Below, in pieces: positions 1 to 9,050 of a stretch of DNA of 64,000 bases (the stretch's first letter is position 1; each line of letters begins with the position of its first letter). The notes beneath the pieces are model-generated. The model searched no databases. It saw only the letters and a program-made list of their open reading frames with translations, and had not been told where the DNA came from. The position numbers and the translations under genes were made by a program. The stretch lies in assembly GCF_016861605.1 (NCBI RefSeq), contig NZ_BOLM01000006.1, forward strand, positions 1 through 64,000. The letters run 5' to 3'. The DNA comes from Levilactobacillus wangkuiensis. Its GTDB lineage: Bacteria; Bacillota; Bacilli; Lactobacillales; Lactobacillaceae.

Positions 1-66
1 GCGGGCTTTTTGCATACTATTTGATTTGATTCAAGATTCTATCCAGCAAATATTACACGACTAGCA

Positions 67-3000
67 CTACGCGTTATCTAGTCTGTTCACCTCTCTAAAC
101 AATCCAGTTGGTGATTCGTGGATAACTTCTGCATCCAAAGTTAATTGGATACCTTTCCCACTTTGTAAAAATCCAAAGGGGGTATTTATTTGAATGGGCT
201 TTAAATCACTACGACTTGCATTTGCATGTAGCCCCACCATGATTCGTTGCAAGATAACCTTTTGACCAACCTGAACAATTTTCCCTTTCTCATCCACTTG
301 ATTCTCTCTTGGCAAGCCAACAAAGTTGTCACGATGATCCACTAGTGATTGACGGAATTTATTACGGTCATAAAGAGAAAAGTATCCCATAGCCTGAGTA
401 CAAATCTCATCATAGACTTTCACCAATTCATCACTCGAAGATCTCGGGCTAAGGAGAACTTGTTGACTACCCAACGGCAAAACTAGTTGCTGTAAGTTTC
501 GGTAATATGTGTTCGTTCCCAAAGCAAATTCATGCTTTTTTCCATAAACAACATCACGAATTCTCTGATGCAAGTATATGTGGGAGTCCAACATCTCAAA
601 ATCCGTAGTTTTACCTGATTTCTTAGTAAACTCAGGCAAGAATATCTTTTTCAGCAAATCCTTCTCTGCTTGTTTTCCTTGCTGCCGGGCAGCTTTTAAA
701 TCCGTTAAGCAGCGAATTGGGACACCCATGACTTTCAAGTAATCTGTCTTTTCATGGACTTTAACAATAGCCAGGTAAGCAATATTTTGACCTGAATACC
801 CACCATAAATCTCAGTTGGTCGATTCTGCTTGGCCGGTAACAACTTTCGTTTGCCACCTACATTACTGTTGTCTTCCTTAGCCTTATAGATTGTCTGGTT
901 AAACAAAGCCCCACGATTCTCAAGCACTTCATGTGTAACCAAGAGATGCTTCAGACTAAGAAAGTGCTTCATGTAATTGATATCCTTAGACCGGTCCCAT
1001 AAAATTTCACCAGTTTCTTGGTTCACAATTCTATCCTGCTTACCGGCAACTAAATCATGAATAAAGTTAAACTGTCGCAAATTTAATTGCGGGGCAACCT
1101 TGTACTGACCAAAGACAAAGAATCGTTCCAACTTTGGATAACGCTTTAACAAATAAGTTCCAATTCGAGCTGCTAAGAAAGCATCAAACGCATGATGATA
1201 ATCATTAAGATTTCGCAGTTTAGGTAATTTCAGCTCTTGCCGCAACTGGTGAGACAGCCCCGCTTTAACCGAAATAAGTTTCGTTTTCTGTGGGTCGTAT
1301 TCCGTGCTCAAAATATCCGTCACTAACTTAATCACTTGCCGTGTCTCAACTAATTGGCGATTAACAAACCCGGTAGCATACTTATCAATCTCATCAGGCC
1401 GCATTAGTAAATGCTTAAGCTTACGGGCGCTGATCATCCCTGCAGAACGCCAAACATTCCAGGTTCCACGCATACTGTTCGCATATAACTCAGAGGCGAA
1501 GACATCATTTTTTTCACGATTGATTCTTTGATTAACCAATACTCGGTTATCCAGAGAATCATCTTTAATCAACGATTGTGGCAAGATATGGTCAATATCG
1601 TACATTGATAATCGATCAATATCTATCCGGTCGCCTGTATACATATCTCGACCATTCTGTAAGAAATACAGCATCAACCGATCCGTAAACGCTGCCTTAT
1701 CATCAATCTTACTTTTCAGCTCGTCGACAACCGTGTCATCAACGATTGCCTTGGCACGGTCAGCAAATAAGTCTGATAATTGTTTCTGCCGTTGACGAGA
1801 ACGTTGTGGATTTTGGTCTGCACCCCTGGCCGCTTCAATGAATATGCGACTCGGCGCCTGTCCATGATGAGCCTTCTGAATATCCCGTACAACTAACAAA
1901 ATCTGCCGTAAGGCCTTTTTATTTTGTGGTGACGTATACATCTCGTTGATAGTGTCGAAGACGTCTTGCTTAGCCATCCCCGCAGCATTAACCTTCTCGA
2001 CGGCTTTAGCATAGTCTGGTTCATGAACAATTTGCATGAAGTTATGTTGTGTTCGCCACAGCTGGTCCATGATTGACAAACCTTGTTCATCTTTAATTTC
2101 CGTCAACAGACGCTGTGACAACCGTCCCCAGCCACGATAACGCTTGTTACTAATCCGTTGTCGTTGATTATCGGTTAGCCACGAAATTTCTTGTAGCTTT
2201 GCTTTAAAGATTTCAGCGTCTTCAAAAATCGTCGACCAGTTGATAATCTTTTCAATGTCTGCGCGACGGTCTTCTCGGTCAATATCTTTCGGTAAAAACT
2301 TCCGAAAGTCACGATACGTGGTCAATGCACTATTGAAATGCTTCGGGTCTGCAAGGCCTTCAATCTTTGGGGTCGTTGCAACGTCGCTATTGTCTATCAA
2401 GTTGTCCTGTAAGGCCTTCACACTAACTGTGCCATGTCCTTTAAATACTTGATTATAGATTCGTTGTTTTTGGTCACGACTAAGTAATGCCTCATTGACT
2501 CGAACATTATTCAACTCATTTAGGACCATAAACCGTTGGTACGTTAGGCTCTGCAAGGGTAAAACGTCTTCCCCAATTAAATACGTATCTGTTGTCTTCA
2601 TACGTTGGATAAAGTTGGTAGCTGAAGCCGTTCGGTCAACCTTATCATCGAAATTCCAAGGCGTAATCTCACCGGTATCTTCGGTATCTTTTCTGACCAT
2701 CCAGGAGAACTTGCCTTCTGTTGTTTGGTCACTAGCCGTCACCATTGGCCCCACGTAATAGGGAACACGGAAACTCACCAATTCATCTAACTGATACCGT
2801 TGCGTTTTCAGATGAGCTGTTACCGGATTTTTTGTTCCTAAAAACGAGTAGTATTCTTTTTGATTATTAATAATTAAATCCAGTTCCTGTTGATGTACCT
2901 GGTACGGAATGACACCATTTCCCTTAGTCCGTTGTTTGGGCATGAAATGTTCCAAGTCAATCTCACGACTAATCTTAGTCGCTAATTCCGATGAATCTCC

Positions 3001-4146
3001 TTTTAAGACTTTATTCAAATCTTTATAGAAATCAGCTGCAGTCTCAGCTTTGCCCTTCTCATTAACTGTAACGTAATGATCATAAGCCAGCCGAATCGCC
3101 TGTTTTTTCTTGTCATCGGTCTGTTGCTTAGCGTAGTCCTTCAACCATTGCAAGTGCTTGGCATGGGTCTCATAACTTTGAACCATACTCTGTGAGAAAT
3201 ACTGACCACTGGGCATAATTTCAGTCAGCTGAACGGCGGCCTGTAGATCAACCAGTTTCTCAATCAGTACTAGACTAGTATCATCGAACGCCGCTTCTAA
3301 ATCCGCGCGATGATCTTCGATATCATTTAAGCTAAAGGTCCAAGTCTTCTCGTCTGCCTTAGCGACTTCATTACCCGTCAGTAAGAACAACTTAGTCTTT
3401 AAACCAAGAATAGCTTTAGCAACTTCTGTCAGATATGGCTTCCAAGCTTGATGTTCATCTGTTGCGGCCATCAACAATTTCACCAATTTCCGTTGACGGT
3501 CCAAGCGACTACGTGAAGTATCTAGCACTAGGGTTTCAATTTCGTTCAAATTATCCTTAGGTAGCTGTGGCGCAAGCTCGTGAAAAATAGCCCGCCAGCT
3601 CTCGTTAATTGCCGCAAACTGCTTGCCAAAATTCAAGTCACTTGGTTTGAACTTCTCTGGATTTCCTTTGCGTAAGAAATTCCCACGATATTTTACGATG
3701 TGGTGAACAGCCAAGTAAATTTCTCGCAAATCAAATTTTCTGTGCTCAGTCATCAATGCCCAACGTAAATGATAAATAGTCGGATATTTTGTATAAAACT
3801 CTTGGTCACTCAAATCGCTAAAGAGTTGGTAAGTGGCTCTAAATCGCTGATCCTTTGGTGAGAGGTTTGAGGCCTTTTGCCGCGCAAAGAAGTTGGGGTC
3901 AAGACTTGAAATTGGTTCATCGAAAATTTCTCGCAATAACCGTAACCGCCAACGACGGCGACTCAAGCGACGACGAGTGGTTCGGAACCCCCGACGTTCT
4001 TCTGCGGCTTGACCTTCTTCAAATAGACGGACACCCAATCCCGTCTGTCCTTTCACACGAGAAATATACCCGTCCATGTCGGTATTGGCCCACCCTAAGG
4101 AACTGGTCCCGATATCTAACCCAATGGCATATGGTTCATTTTTCAC
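67..4146 (-). CDS. cas9: CRISPR-associated endonuclease Cas9, type II-A
   Basis: RNA-guided DNA endonuclease of type II-A CRISPR immunity. Visible parts in order: RuvC-I with GLDIGTSSLGWA (Asp11), an arginine-rich bridge helix near residues 50-75, a long REC region, RuvC-II FIEAARG (Glu771), the HNH core DIDHILPQS (His853) and RuvC-III YHHAFDAFLA (His985, Asp988); all nuclease residues are present, so the protein looks intact. The open frame extends nine codons upstream to 4173, but AAGGAGG lies inside those codons ten bases before a GTG at 4146, so GTG is the better start (1359 aa, typical for II-A). The gene reads toward the window edge; cas1, cas2, csn2 and the repeat array are expected beyond position 1. 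No repeat array and no convincing tracrRNA is visible inside the window. Confidence 0.96.
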   Translation of the reverse strand: MKNEPYAIGLDIGTSSLGWANTDMDGYISRVKGQTGLGVRLFEEGQAAEERRGFRTTRRRLSRRRWRLRLLREIFDEPISSLDPNFFARQKASNLSPKDQRFRATYQLFSDLSDQEFYTKYPTIYHLRWALMTEHRKFDLREIYLAVHHIVKYRGNFLRKGNPEKFKPSDLNFGKQFAAINESWRAIFHELAPQLPKDNLNEIETLVLDTSRSRLDRQRKLVKLLMAATDEHQAWKPYLTEVAKAILGLKTKLFLLTGNEVAKADEKTWTFSLNDIEDHRADLEAAFDDTSLVLIEKLVDLQAAVQLTEIMPSGQYFSQSMVQSYETHAKHLQWLKDYAKQQTDDKKKQAIRLAYDHYVTVNEKGKAETAADFYKDLNKVLKGDSSELATKISREIDLEHFMPKQRTKGNGVIPYQVHQQELDLIINNQKEYYSFLGTKNPVTAHLKTQRYQLDELVSFRVPYYVGPMVTASDQTTEGKFSWMVRKDTEDTGEITPWNFDDKVDRTASATNFIQRMKTTDTYLIGEDVLPLQSLTYQRFMVLNELNNVRVNEALLSRDQKQRIYNQVFKGHGTVSVKALQDNLIDNSDVATTPKIEGLADPKHFNSALTTYRDFRKFLPKDIDREDRRADIEKIINWSTIFEDAEIFKAKLQEISWLTDNQRQRISNKRYRGWGRLSQRLLTEIKDEQGLSIMDQLWRTQHNFMQIVHEPDYAKAVEKVNAAGMAKQDVFDTINEMYTSPQNKKALRQILLVVRDIQKAHHGQAPSRIFIEAARGADQNPQRSRQRQKQLSDLFADRAKAIVDDTVVDELKSKIDDKAAFTDRLMLYFLQNGRDMYTGDRIDIDRLSMYDIDHILPQSLIKDDSLDNRVLVNQRINREKNDVFASELYANSMRGTWNVWRSAGMISARKLKHLLMRPDEIDKYATGFVNRQLVETRQVIKLVTDILSTEYDPQKTKLISVKAGLSHQLRQELKLPKLRNLNDYHHAFDAFLAARIGTYLLKRYPKLERFFVFGQYKVAPQLNLRQFNFIHDLVAGKQDRIVNQETGEILWDRSKDINYMKHFLSLKHLLVTHEVLENRGALFNQTIYKAKEDNSNVGGKRKLLPAKQNRPTEIYGGYSGQNIAYLAIVKVHEKTDYLKVMGVPIRCLTDLKAARQQGKQAEKDLLKKIFLPEFTKKSGKTTDFEMLDSHIYLHQRIRDVVYGKKHEFALGTNTYYRNLQQLVLPLGSQQVLLSPRSSSDELVKVYDEICTQAMGYFSLYDRNKFRQSLVDHRDNFVGLPRENQVDEKGKIVQVGQKVILQRIMVGLHANASRSDLKPIQINTPFGFLQSGKGIQLTLDAEVIHESPTGLFREVNRLDNA

Positions 4147-4462
4147 GGCGATAACGCCTCCTTGTGTAGTCACTGATGGCTTCTATTCCTAGACTCAAAC
4201 TGAGCTAGCTTTCCCATCAGTTGTCCTCATTCTATGCTGACTTATGCACAATGTCCATGGCTTTTCTGCCAGTTAATTATTTATAAAAAGTACCAAAATA
4301 ACTCTATTCAAGTACCACGTTTTACCTCGCATAAATACCCAAAACTCAAAATGTGAAATCCATGATAAAAATAATTATATTTACCAACCACTCAACTCCA
4401 TTTCTTCTATATACCTCCACAATCCCCGTCACCACGCCTTTAAATTAATTGAATTTCCCCTG
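4147..4462. other. cas9 upstream region with a nested inverted repeat
   Basis: Intergenic stretch between cas9 and the divergent T-box transcript. Just upstream of the cas9 start is a nested inverted repeat: CTGATGG (4173-4179) with CCATCAG (4214-4220), and inside it CTAG-A-CTCA (4189-4197) with TGAG-CTAG (4201-4208). It would form a hairpin in the cas9 leader or an operator. I looked for an anti-repeat followed by terminator hairpins (a tracrRNA) on both strands and did not find one; the rest is A+T-rich without further structure. Confidence 0.5.
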
Positions 4463-4491
4463 TTGACAAACCATCCCCAGCTCGTTATTAT
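4463..4491 (+). promoter_or_regulatory. sigma-A promoter of the T-box transcript
   Basis: TTGACA at 4463-4468, a 17-base spacer and TATTAT at 4486-4491, close to a perfect housekeeping promoter. It points at the T-box leader that begins a few bases downstream. Confidence 0.85.
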
Positions 4492-4497
4492 TAGAGC

Positions 4498-4779
4498 CAT
4501 ATTAGAAATACACGAACGCATCACCAGGAAGAGTAGCCGTTCCCGCTAAGTTCAGAGACCACCGGTAGCTGAAAAGGTGGCTTACAACGGAGCAGCGAAG
4601 ATGAGCCTGGTAGCTGATAATTAGTGAAAGCTGATTGTCCGAGTTGAAGCCCGTTACCGCTTCCGACTTTTGGCAACAGAAGTTACGGAGATGGTGGATG
4701 TGAGTCCCCCATAAAACAAGGTGGTACCGCGAGTGAAATCGTCCTTATGTAGCAATTACATAAGGACGATTTTTATTTT
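4498..4779 (+). promoter_or_regulatory. T-box leader, probably tRNA-Met responsive
   Basis: tRNA-sensing leader that lets transcription continue when the cognate tRNA is uncharged. The diagnostic T-box AAGGTGGTACCGCG is at 4718-4731. Stem I is closed by ACCAGG (4523-4528) with CCTGGT (4606-4611) and carries an AGTA on its 5' side. The 3' side of the specifier loop reads GCGAAGATGAG, giving ATG (4601-4603) or, one base earlier, GAT as specifier. The base after TGG in the T-box is T, which pairs with an A discriminator; tRNA-Met has A73 whereas tRNA-Asp has G73, so Met fits better. The antiterminator competes with the terminator at 4738-4779. Confidence 0.9.
4738..4779 (+). terminator. regulated intrinsic terminator of the T-box
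   Basis: A 14-bp perfect stem (4738-4751 with 4757-4770), five-base loop, followed by TTTTATTTT. It sits immediately downstream of the T-box sequence as expected for the terminator conformation. Confidence 0.92.
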
Positions 4780-4794
4780 GAGGAGATGTTTGGA

Positions 4795-6444
4795 ATGAAG
4801 AAAAAGGGAACGATCTTAACGGTGGCGGCTTTGAGCCTCTTAACATTAGCAGGGTGTGGCAGTCAGTCCAGCTCCAGCAGCAGTAACGGCAGCAATAAGT
4901 ACGCGGACAAGCAGGAACTGAACTGGACGGAATCCTCCGAACTGGCGACCAACGATTTAGCCAAGGCCACGGATACCCTGAGTTTCACAGTCCTGCAGAA
5001 CACGCAGGAAGGTCTGTACCGTCTGAACAGCAAGGGCACGCCAGCCAACGCGCTGACCACCAAGACCGAGCTGACCAACGGCGGCAAGACCTACACGTTT
5101 AACCTCCGTAAGGGGGCCAAGTGGTCCAACGGCGACGAGGTCACGGCCAAGGACTTCGTTTATTCCTGGCAACGGACGCTCGATCCCAAGACCGCTTCGC
5201 AAGACGCCTTTTACTTCTTCCAAGTGAAGAACGCCGAGGCCGTCAACAGTGGCAAGAAGCCGCTCAGCTCTCTGGGAATCAAGGCCGATGGCAAATACAA
5301 GCTGACGGTGCACCTCACCAAGCCCGTTTCCTACTTTAAGAAACTCCTCGCTTGGCCCCTCTTCTACCCGGTTAACCAAAAGGCCGTCCAAAAATACGGC
5401 AAGAAATACGGCACCACGTCCGCCACGACCGTTTACAACGGGCCATTCCGTCTGACCAAGTGGAACGGGACCAGCACCACCTGGACGTTGGCCAAGAACA
5501 AGACGTACTGGGACAAGCAAGCCGTGCATCTCGACAAGATCAACGAAGTCGTGACCAAGAGCACCACGACCAGCTACAATTTATTTAATGCCAAAAAGAC
5601 CGACGAGACCTTACTCGACGGCCAACAAGTGAAGAACAACAAGAACAATGAAAACTTTGTTAAACGCCTCCCAACCGGGACGCAACGTCTGAGCTTGAAC
5701 CAAAAGACCGTTCCCGCCTTTAAGAACGTGAACGTCCGCAAGGCCTTCTCCCTGGCCATCGACCGGAAACAACTGGTCAACGACGTGCTCCAAGATGGCT
5801 CAACGGTTTCCAAAGGCTTCGTACCAGCCGGCATGGGCAACAATCCTAAGACTGGCGAAGGTTTCGACAAAGAAGCTGAAGTAAAATCCGCCGTTTCCTA
5901 CAACTTGAAGGAAGCCAAGGCGCTGCTGGCCAAGGGCTTCAAACAGACCGGTAAGAAGTCGCTCGACGTTTCCCTGTTAGTTTCCGACACCGACGCCAGC
6001 AAGCAAACGGCCGAATTCCTCCAGAGTTCGCTGCAGAAGCTGCCAAACGTGAAGGTCTCCATCAACACGATTCCTTACGTTCAACTGATTACGCGTCAAC
6101 ACAACAAGAACTACGACCTGACCTTGAGCGGCTGGCAATCCGTCTTCGCCGACCCCATCAACTTCCTCGACGTTTACGAATCCAACTCCAGCTACAACAC
6201 GTCCAGCTGGTCCAACAAGCAATACGACCAACTGCTCGACGAATCCGAAAACAAGGATGGGAACCAAGCATCCAAGCGTTGGAGCAAGCTGGTCGAAGCC
6301 GAAAAGGTCTTGATGAACGATCAAGGGACGATTCCCCTGTACCAAGCTGCGAAGTCCCAACTGTTGCGCAAGAACGTGAAGAACATCAACTACAACCCAG
6401 CTGGTGTGCCTTACGACTTCAAGACGACCTACATTGCTAAATAA
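4795..6444 (+). CDS. peptide ABC transporter substrate-binding lipoprotein (OppA/SBP family 5)
   Basis: Extracellular oligopeptide-binding protein anchored by a lipid. The N-terminus MKKKGTILTVAALSL is followed by the lipobox LAGC (Cys21), then a Ser-rich linker and a family-5 solute-binding domain (NGDEVTAKDFVYSWQRT region, VRKAFSLAIDRKQL region, both typical of OppA). Length 549 aa is normal. An upstream in-frame ATG at 4786 abuts AGGAG directly, so the ATG at 4795, nine bases after AGGAG, is chosen. No permease or ATPase genes flank it, so it is an orphan binding protein that must use a transporter encoded elsewhere. Control by the T-box suggests it imports peptides as an amino-acid (probably methionine) source. 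Confidence 0.9.
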   Translation: MKKKGTILTVAALSLLTLAGCGSQSSSSSSNGSNKYADKQELNWTESSELATNDLAKATDTLSFTVLQNTQEGLYRLNSKGTPANALTTKTELTNGGKTYTFNLRKGAKWSNGDEVTAKDFVYSWQRTLDPKTASQDAFYFFQVKNAEAVNSGKKPLSSLGIKADGKYKLTVHLTKPVSYFKKLLAWPLFYPVNQKAVQKYGKKYGTTSATTVYNGPFRLTKWNGTSTTWTLAKNKTYWDKQAVHLDKINEVVTKSTTTSYNLFNAKKTDETLLDGQQVKNNKNNENFVKRLPTGTQRLSLNQKTVPAFKNVNVRKAFSLAIDRKQLVNDVLQDGSTVSKGFVPAGMGNNPKTGEGFDKEAEVKSAVSYNLKEAKALLAKGFKQTGKKSLDVSLLVSDTDASKQTAEFLQSSLQKLPNVKVSINTIPYVQLITRQHNKNYDLTLSGWQSVFADPINFLDVYESNSSYNTSSWSNKQYDQLLDESENKDGNQASKRWSKLVEAEKVLMNDQGTIPLYQAAKSQLLRKNVKNINYNPAGVPYDFKTTYIAK

Positions 6445-6463
6445 CGATTGCTTAATTCCTAGT

Positions 6464-6499
6464 CCAACCAAGCCACGACCCCCCTCGTAGCTTGGTTGG
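6464..6499 (+). other. inverted repeat after the peptide-binding gene
   Basis: Perfect 10-bp stem CCAACCAAGC (6464-6473) with GCTTGGTTGG (6490-6499), not followed by a T-run. It lies between the stop codon and the proper terminator at 6558 and may stabilise the mRNA 3' end. Confidence 0.5.
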
Positions 6500-6557
6500 C
6501 AGGCCTCATCAGCCAGCACCACCTGTCAGACTTATCTATGTCTCCTTTATATAGTAG

Positions 6558-6608
6558 AAACAGGTTCCAACCGGCGTTTGAAGTGCGCCCCGGTTGGAAC
6601 CTGTTTTT
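6558..6608 (+). terminator. intrinsic terminator after the peptide-binding gene
   Basis: Long perfect stem beginning AAACAGGTTCCAACCGG (6558-6574) with its complement at 6590-6606, ending in TTTTT. Confidence 0.85.
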
Positions 6609-6758
6609 GCGTTTATTGTAATCTGTAAAAATCTGTTGGATGGCTGGCAACCGTGTGACGAAAGGGGGTCATCCCCGTGATCATTTTTTCATCACGCTTC
6701 GACTCCTGTTTAATCAAGGACCTTATTCCAATTACTAATAACGCTCTAGTATCACTCT

Positions 6759-7271
6759 TTAGAAATCAAAATATCCGGTTGAAAACCGTGCTCTTGGTTT
6801 ACGAAAACCAATGGCATGAACGTAATCAAACTTTTCATCATAAGAGTAGTTACCAGGCATCAATTTCATCTTCAAAGCGACAACACGACGACCATTAATC
6901 TTAACTGTTGTCCGTTTCAACGTCCCTAAATTGCTTTTATCCCAAAACATCTTGTAACCACCCGTTGATAATTTCTTGTAAGCAACCGGTGAGCCTTCAG
7001 CAAACCATCTTTTCAGTGATTTCAACGATTTGTTCTTCGCTTTAAAATCCATCGTATGGGTTTGATCTTGTTGAAAGTCAAAACGTTTAACGCTGTAGAA
7101 ATGCTTACTATATCGTTTGATGTACCCATTATAAACGTACCAATAACCAGCATATGTATCTGGTAATGTGACTGACTTATTAGCTGCCTGCGCCGTAGCC
7201 ACATTACTAAAAAATACTAACCCTAAACTAGCTAAAAATAACGCTAAACCTGTAAATAATTTATGCATCAT
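6759..7271 (-). CDS. small secreted protein, LP-x2-Y-x-G-x-WY family
   Basis: Function unknown. Signal peptide (MMHKLFTGLALFLASLGLVF, then an A-rich region ending AQAA), then about 140 residues of basic, aromatic-rich sequence starting SVTLPDTYAGYWYVYNG. The LP-x2-Y-x-G-x-WY opening is shared with the four proteins encoded just upstream, marking one paralogous family; this member is the most diverged. The frame extends to 7298, but AGGATGAGG precedes the double ATG at 7271, which is chosen. It is separated from the other four by 187 bases that include an extended -10 like sequence (TGGTATATC), so it probably has its own promoter. Probably a beta-rich cell-surface or secreted protein. Confidence 0.75.
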   Translation of the reverse strand: MMHKLFTGLALFLASLGLVFFSNVATAQAANKSVTLPDTYAGYWYVYNGYIKRYSKHFYSVKRFDFQQDQTHTMDFKAKNKSLKSLKRWFAEGSPVAYKKLSTGGYKMFWDKSNLGTLKRTTVKINGRRVVALKMKLMPGNYSYDEKFDYVHAIGFRKPRARFSTGYFDF

Positions 7272-7458
7272 TACCTCATCCTTTCTACTAATCATCAATT
7301 GACCTCAATAGTTCCTAAAGGTAACCACCTTAAAGATATACCAGATACACTAAGGTAGCAAGGTCCTTTAATTAATAAAAAATTCAAGAATAACTAATGA
7401 ATGCCCAATTATAAGTAACTCAAAATTGGCCAAGCCGGAACAGCTAGATAGTAAGTAT

Positions 7459-7974
7459 CTACATTAACATTAGCTCACTTGAACTCTCAATATATGTTCC
7501 CCAGGCTTCAGCTCGCTTCGGCGTTTTAAATGCATAAACTTCATCTGAATGATCCCATGAAATAACGGGTGTCTCAATGCCTTTAAGCTTAATCGTCGTT
7601 AACTTAAATTCACCAGTATCATATCCATCAGGAATTGACCGCGATTTATAGTAAACCCGCTGCTTCTTAGAAACTTTTTTCTGATAGGTCACAAAAGCCT
7701 TTTTGGTTGCCACTGAGGTTACGTGCGTTAAATCCGCATGCGTCGTGATACCAAGATTAAGTTCAAACCTATCCTTAAACAACGTTAACTTACACGTGTA
7801 GTAATAGCGAACATGATGCCGACGTGCACTACCCAGATAACCATACCATGCCCGCTGATAGCTGGCTGGTAGGTCATCAATAGTCGTATCGGCCTTTGCT
7901 GTTTGTACTGTCGTCACCATACCCAGCCCTAATACCGTCAATGCCAATACCAGTCTACGAATAATTATTTTCAT
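7459..7974 (-). CDS. small secreted protein, LP-x2-Y-x-G-x-WY family
   Basis: Last gene of a four-gene operon of paralogues. Signal peptide MKIIIRRLVLALTVLGLGMV with cleavage near AKA-DT, then DLPASYQRAWYGYLG, a His/Tyr-rich patch (RRHHVRYYYTCK) and a C-terminal VYAFKTP motif. It aligns over its whole length with the next gene upstream. One cysteine only, so no disulfide is predicted. Start ATG follows GAGGTGATGTA. Gap to the upstream gene is 15 bases. No function is known to me. Confidence 0.78.
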   Translation of the reverse strand: MKIIIRRLVLALTVLGLGMVTTVQTAKADTTIDDLPASYQRAWYGYLGSARRHHVRYYYTCKLTLFKDRFELNLGITTHADLTHVTSVATKKAFVTYQKKVSKKQRVYYKSRSIPDGYDTGEFKLTTIKLKGIETPVISWDHSDEVYAFKTPKRAEAWGTYIESSSELMLM

Positions 7975-7989
7975 TACATCACCTCGTTC

Positions 7990-8496
7990 TCAAACACACC
8001 AATAGTAAATTTCCCAGGGAGCACGACGGACTGGCGTTCTAAAGGCATATACTGGATCATCGCCAGCATCTGGGCCCCAAGACAGCGCAGTCTTTGGGAC
8101 ACCCTTTACCTTAACCGTTGCTAGCCTCAAAACACCCATCAATAAGTTATCCTTTTTACGTATCACATTGTAACTTACCCGACCACGCTTATTAACCCGT
8201 CGCTGGTAGGTCACTTGCTCTTGCATTTCCGATTGTGGCGTAATATCCGTTAATTTCGAACTGGTCGTAATCCCCAAAACCGTTGATACTTTTTTGGCCG
8301 AATAGGCTACCTGACACGTATAGTAGTAGTTAACATGGTGATGCGGTGTAGTTCCTAAGTAACCATACCAGGTTCCGCGATAGGCTGACGGTAGCGCTGT
8401 CCTACTAGCAGCTTGCGCACTAACAGGTGTACCCATTCCCACGAATCCAAGACTAACTAAGAATAAGGCCAACGTCAGCCAAAATTTCATTTTCAT
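7990..8496 (-). CDS. small secreted protein, LP-x2-Y-x-G-x-WY family
   Basis: Third gene of the paralogue operon. Signal peptide MKMKFWLTLALFLVSLGFVG ending AQAA, mature part beginning ALPSAYRGTWYGYLG followed by HHHVNYYYTCQ and, near the end, VYAFRTP. Closest relative in the window is the 7459-7974 product. AGAGAGGG precedes the start by eight bases. Function unknown; family conservation of WYGYLG, the His cluster and YAF-x-P suggests a compact beta fold. Confidence 0.78.
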   Translation of the reverse strand: MKMKFWLTLALFLVSLGFVGMGTPVSAQAASRTALPSAYRGTWYGYLGTTPHHHVNYYYTCQVAYSAKKVSTVLGITTSSKLTDITPQSEMQEQVTYQRRVNKRGRVSYNVIRKKDNLLMGVLRLATVKVKGVPKTALSWGPDAGDDPVYAFRTPVRRAPWEIYYWCV

Positions 8497-8519
8497 ATCT
8501 AAATCCCTCTCTGACCAGT

Positions 8520-9032
8520 CTACTCCAACAAGTCACCAACGGAATGACTAGGTAGTGGTTGGCGGAAGGCGTAAAATTTTGTTCCAGATATTTTAACCTG
8601 CAAAGCCTGCACCTTTTTGCCCAAAATTTTGACCTTAACCTTGGTCTTGCTTAACGTGATTGCCGGCGTGCCGGACGTCATGCGCAGAACCATCCGATAA
8701 CTAACCTTGTGGGTCTTCTTGGCAACCTTTTTCGTGTAGATCAGGGGTGCCACAAAACTCACTTGCCAGGTTGGTTTCTTCAGAGTCGGTGCAGTCGAGG
8801 TGCAGATGCTATACGTCACTTTCTTAGGCGCCAATTTCACGCGCGCGTAGGAAAAGACGGGAGCTTTCTTTTTGCTGACGGCTTCTGCGCCACCATAGAG
8901 GTACCAGCTACCGCGGTAGCTCTTTGGTAAGGCAACCGCCTTGCTGGCAGCGTGTACGGGCACGGTGCTGGCCACGCCAAAGAAGCTGACGCTGGCTAAA
9001 CTGACAATTAACCCTTTAACCCATTTGTTCAT
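8520..9032 (-). CDS. small secreted protein, LP-x2-Y-x-G-x-WY family
   Basis: Second gene of the paralogue operon. Signal peptide MNKWVKGLIVSLASVSFFG ending VHAA, then ALPKSYRGSWYLYGG. It has lost the His/Tyr patch seen in its neighbours and is Lys-rich (several KKV and KVK runs), but keeps the C-terminal FYAFRQP motif, so it is a diverged copy. GAGAGGATG precedes the ATG. Spacing of 18 and 23 bases to its neighbours supports one transcript. Function unknown. Confidence 0.76.
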   Translation of the reverse strand: MNKWVKGLIVSLASVSFFGVASTVPVHAASKAVALPKSYRGSWYLYGGAEAVSKKKAPVFSYARVKLAPKKVTYSICTSTAPTLKKPTWQVSFVAPLIYTKKVAKKTHKVSYRMVLRMTSGTPAITLSKTKVKVKILGKKVQALQVKISGTKFYAFRQPLPSHSVGDLLE

Positions 9033-9050
9033 CAGAAAACATCCTCTCCG

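Noticed and set aside
4957-5529. Long minus-strand open frame inside the peptide-binding gene
   Set aside because: It is antisense to a clear lipoprotein gene, has no ribosome site and a skewed Gly/Val/Leu composition typical of a shadow frame.
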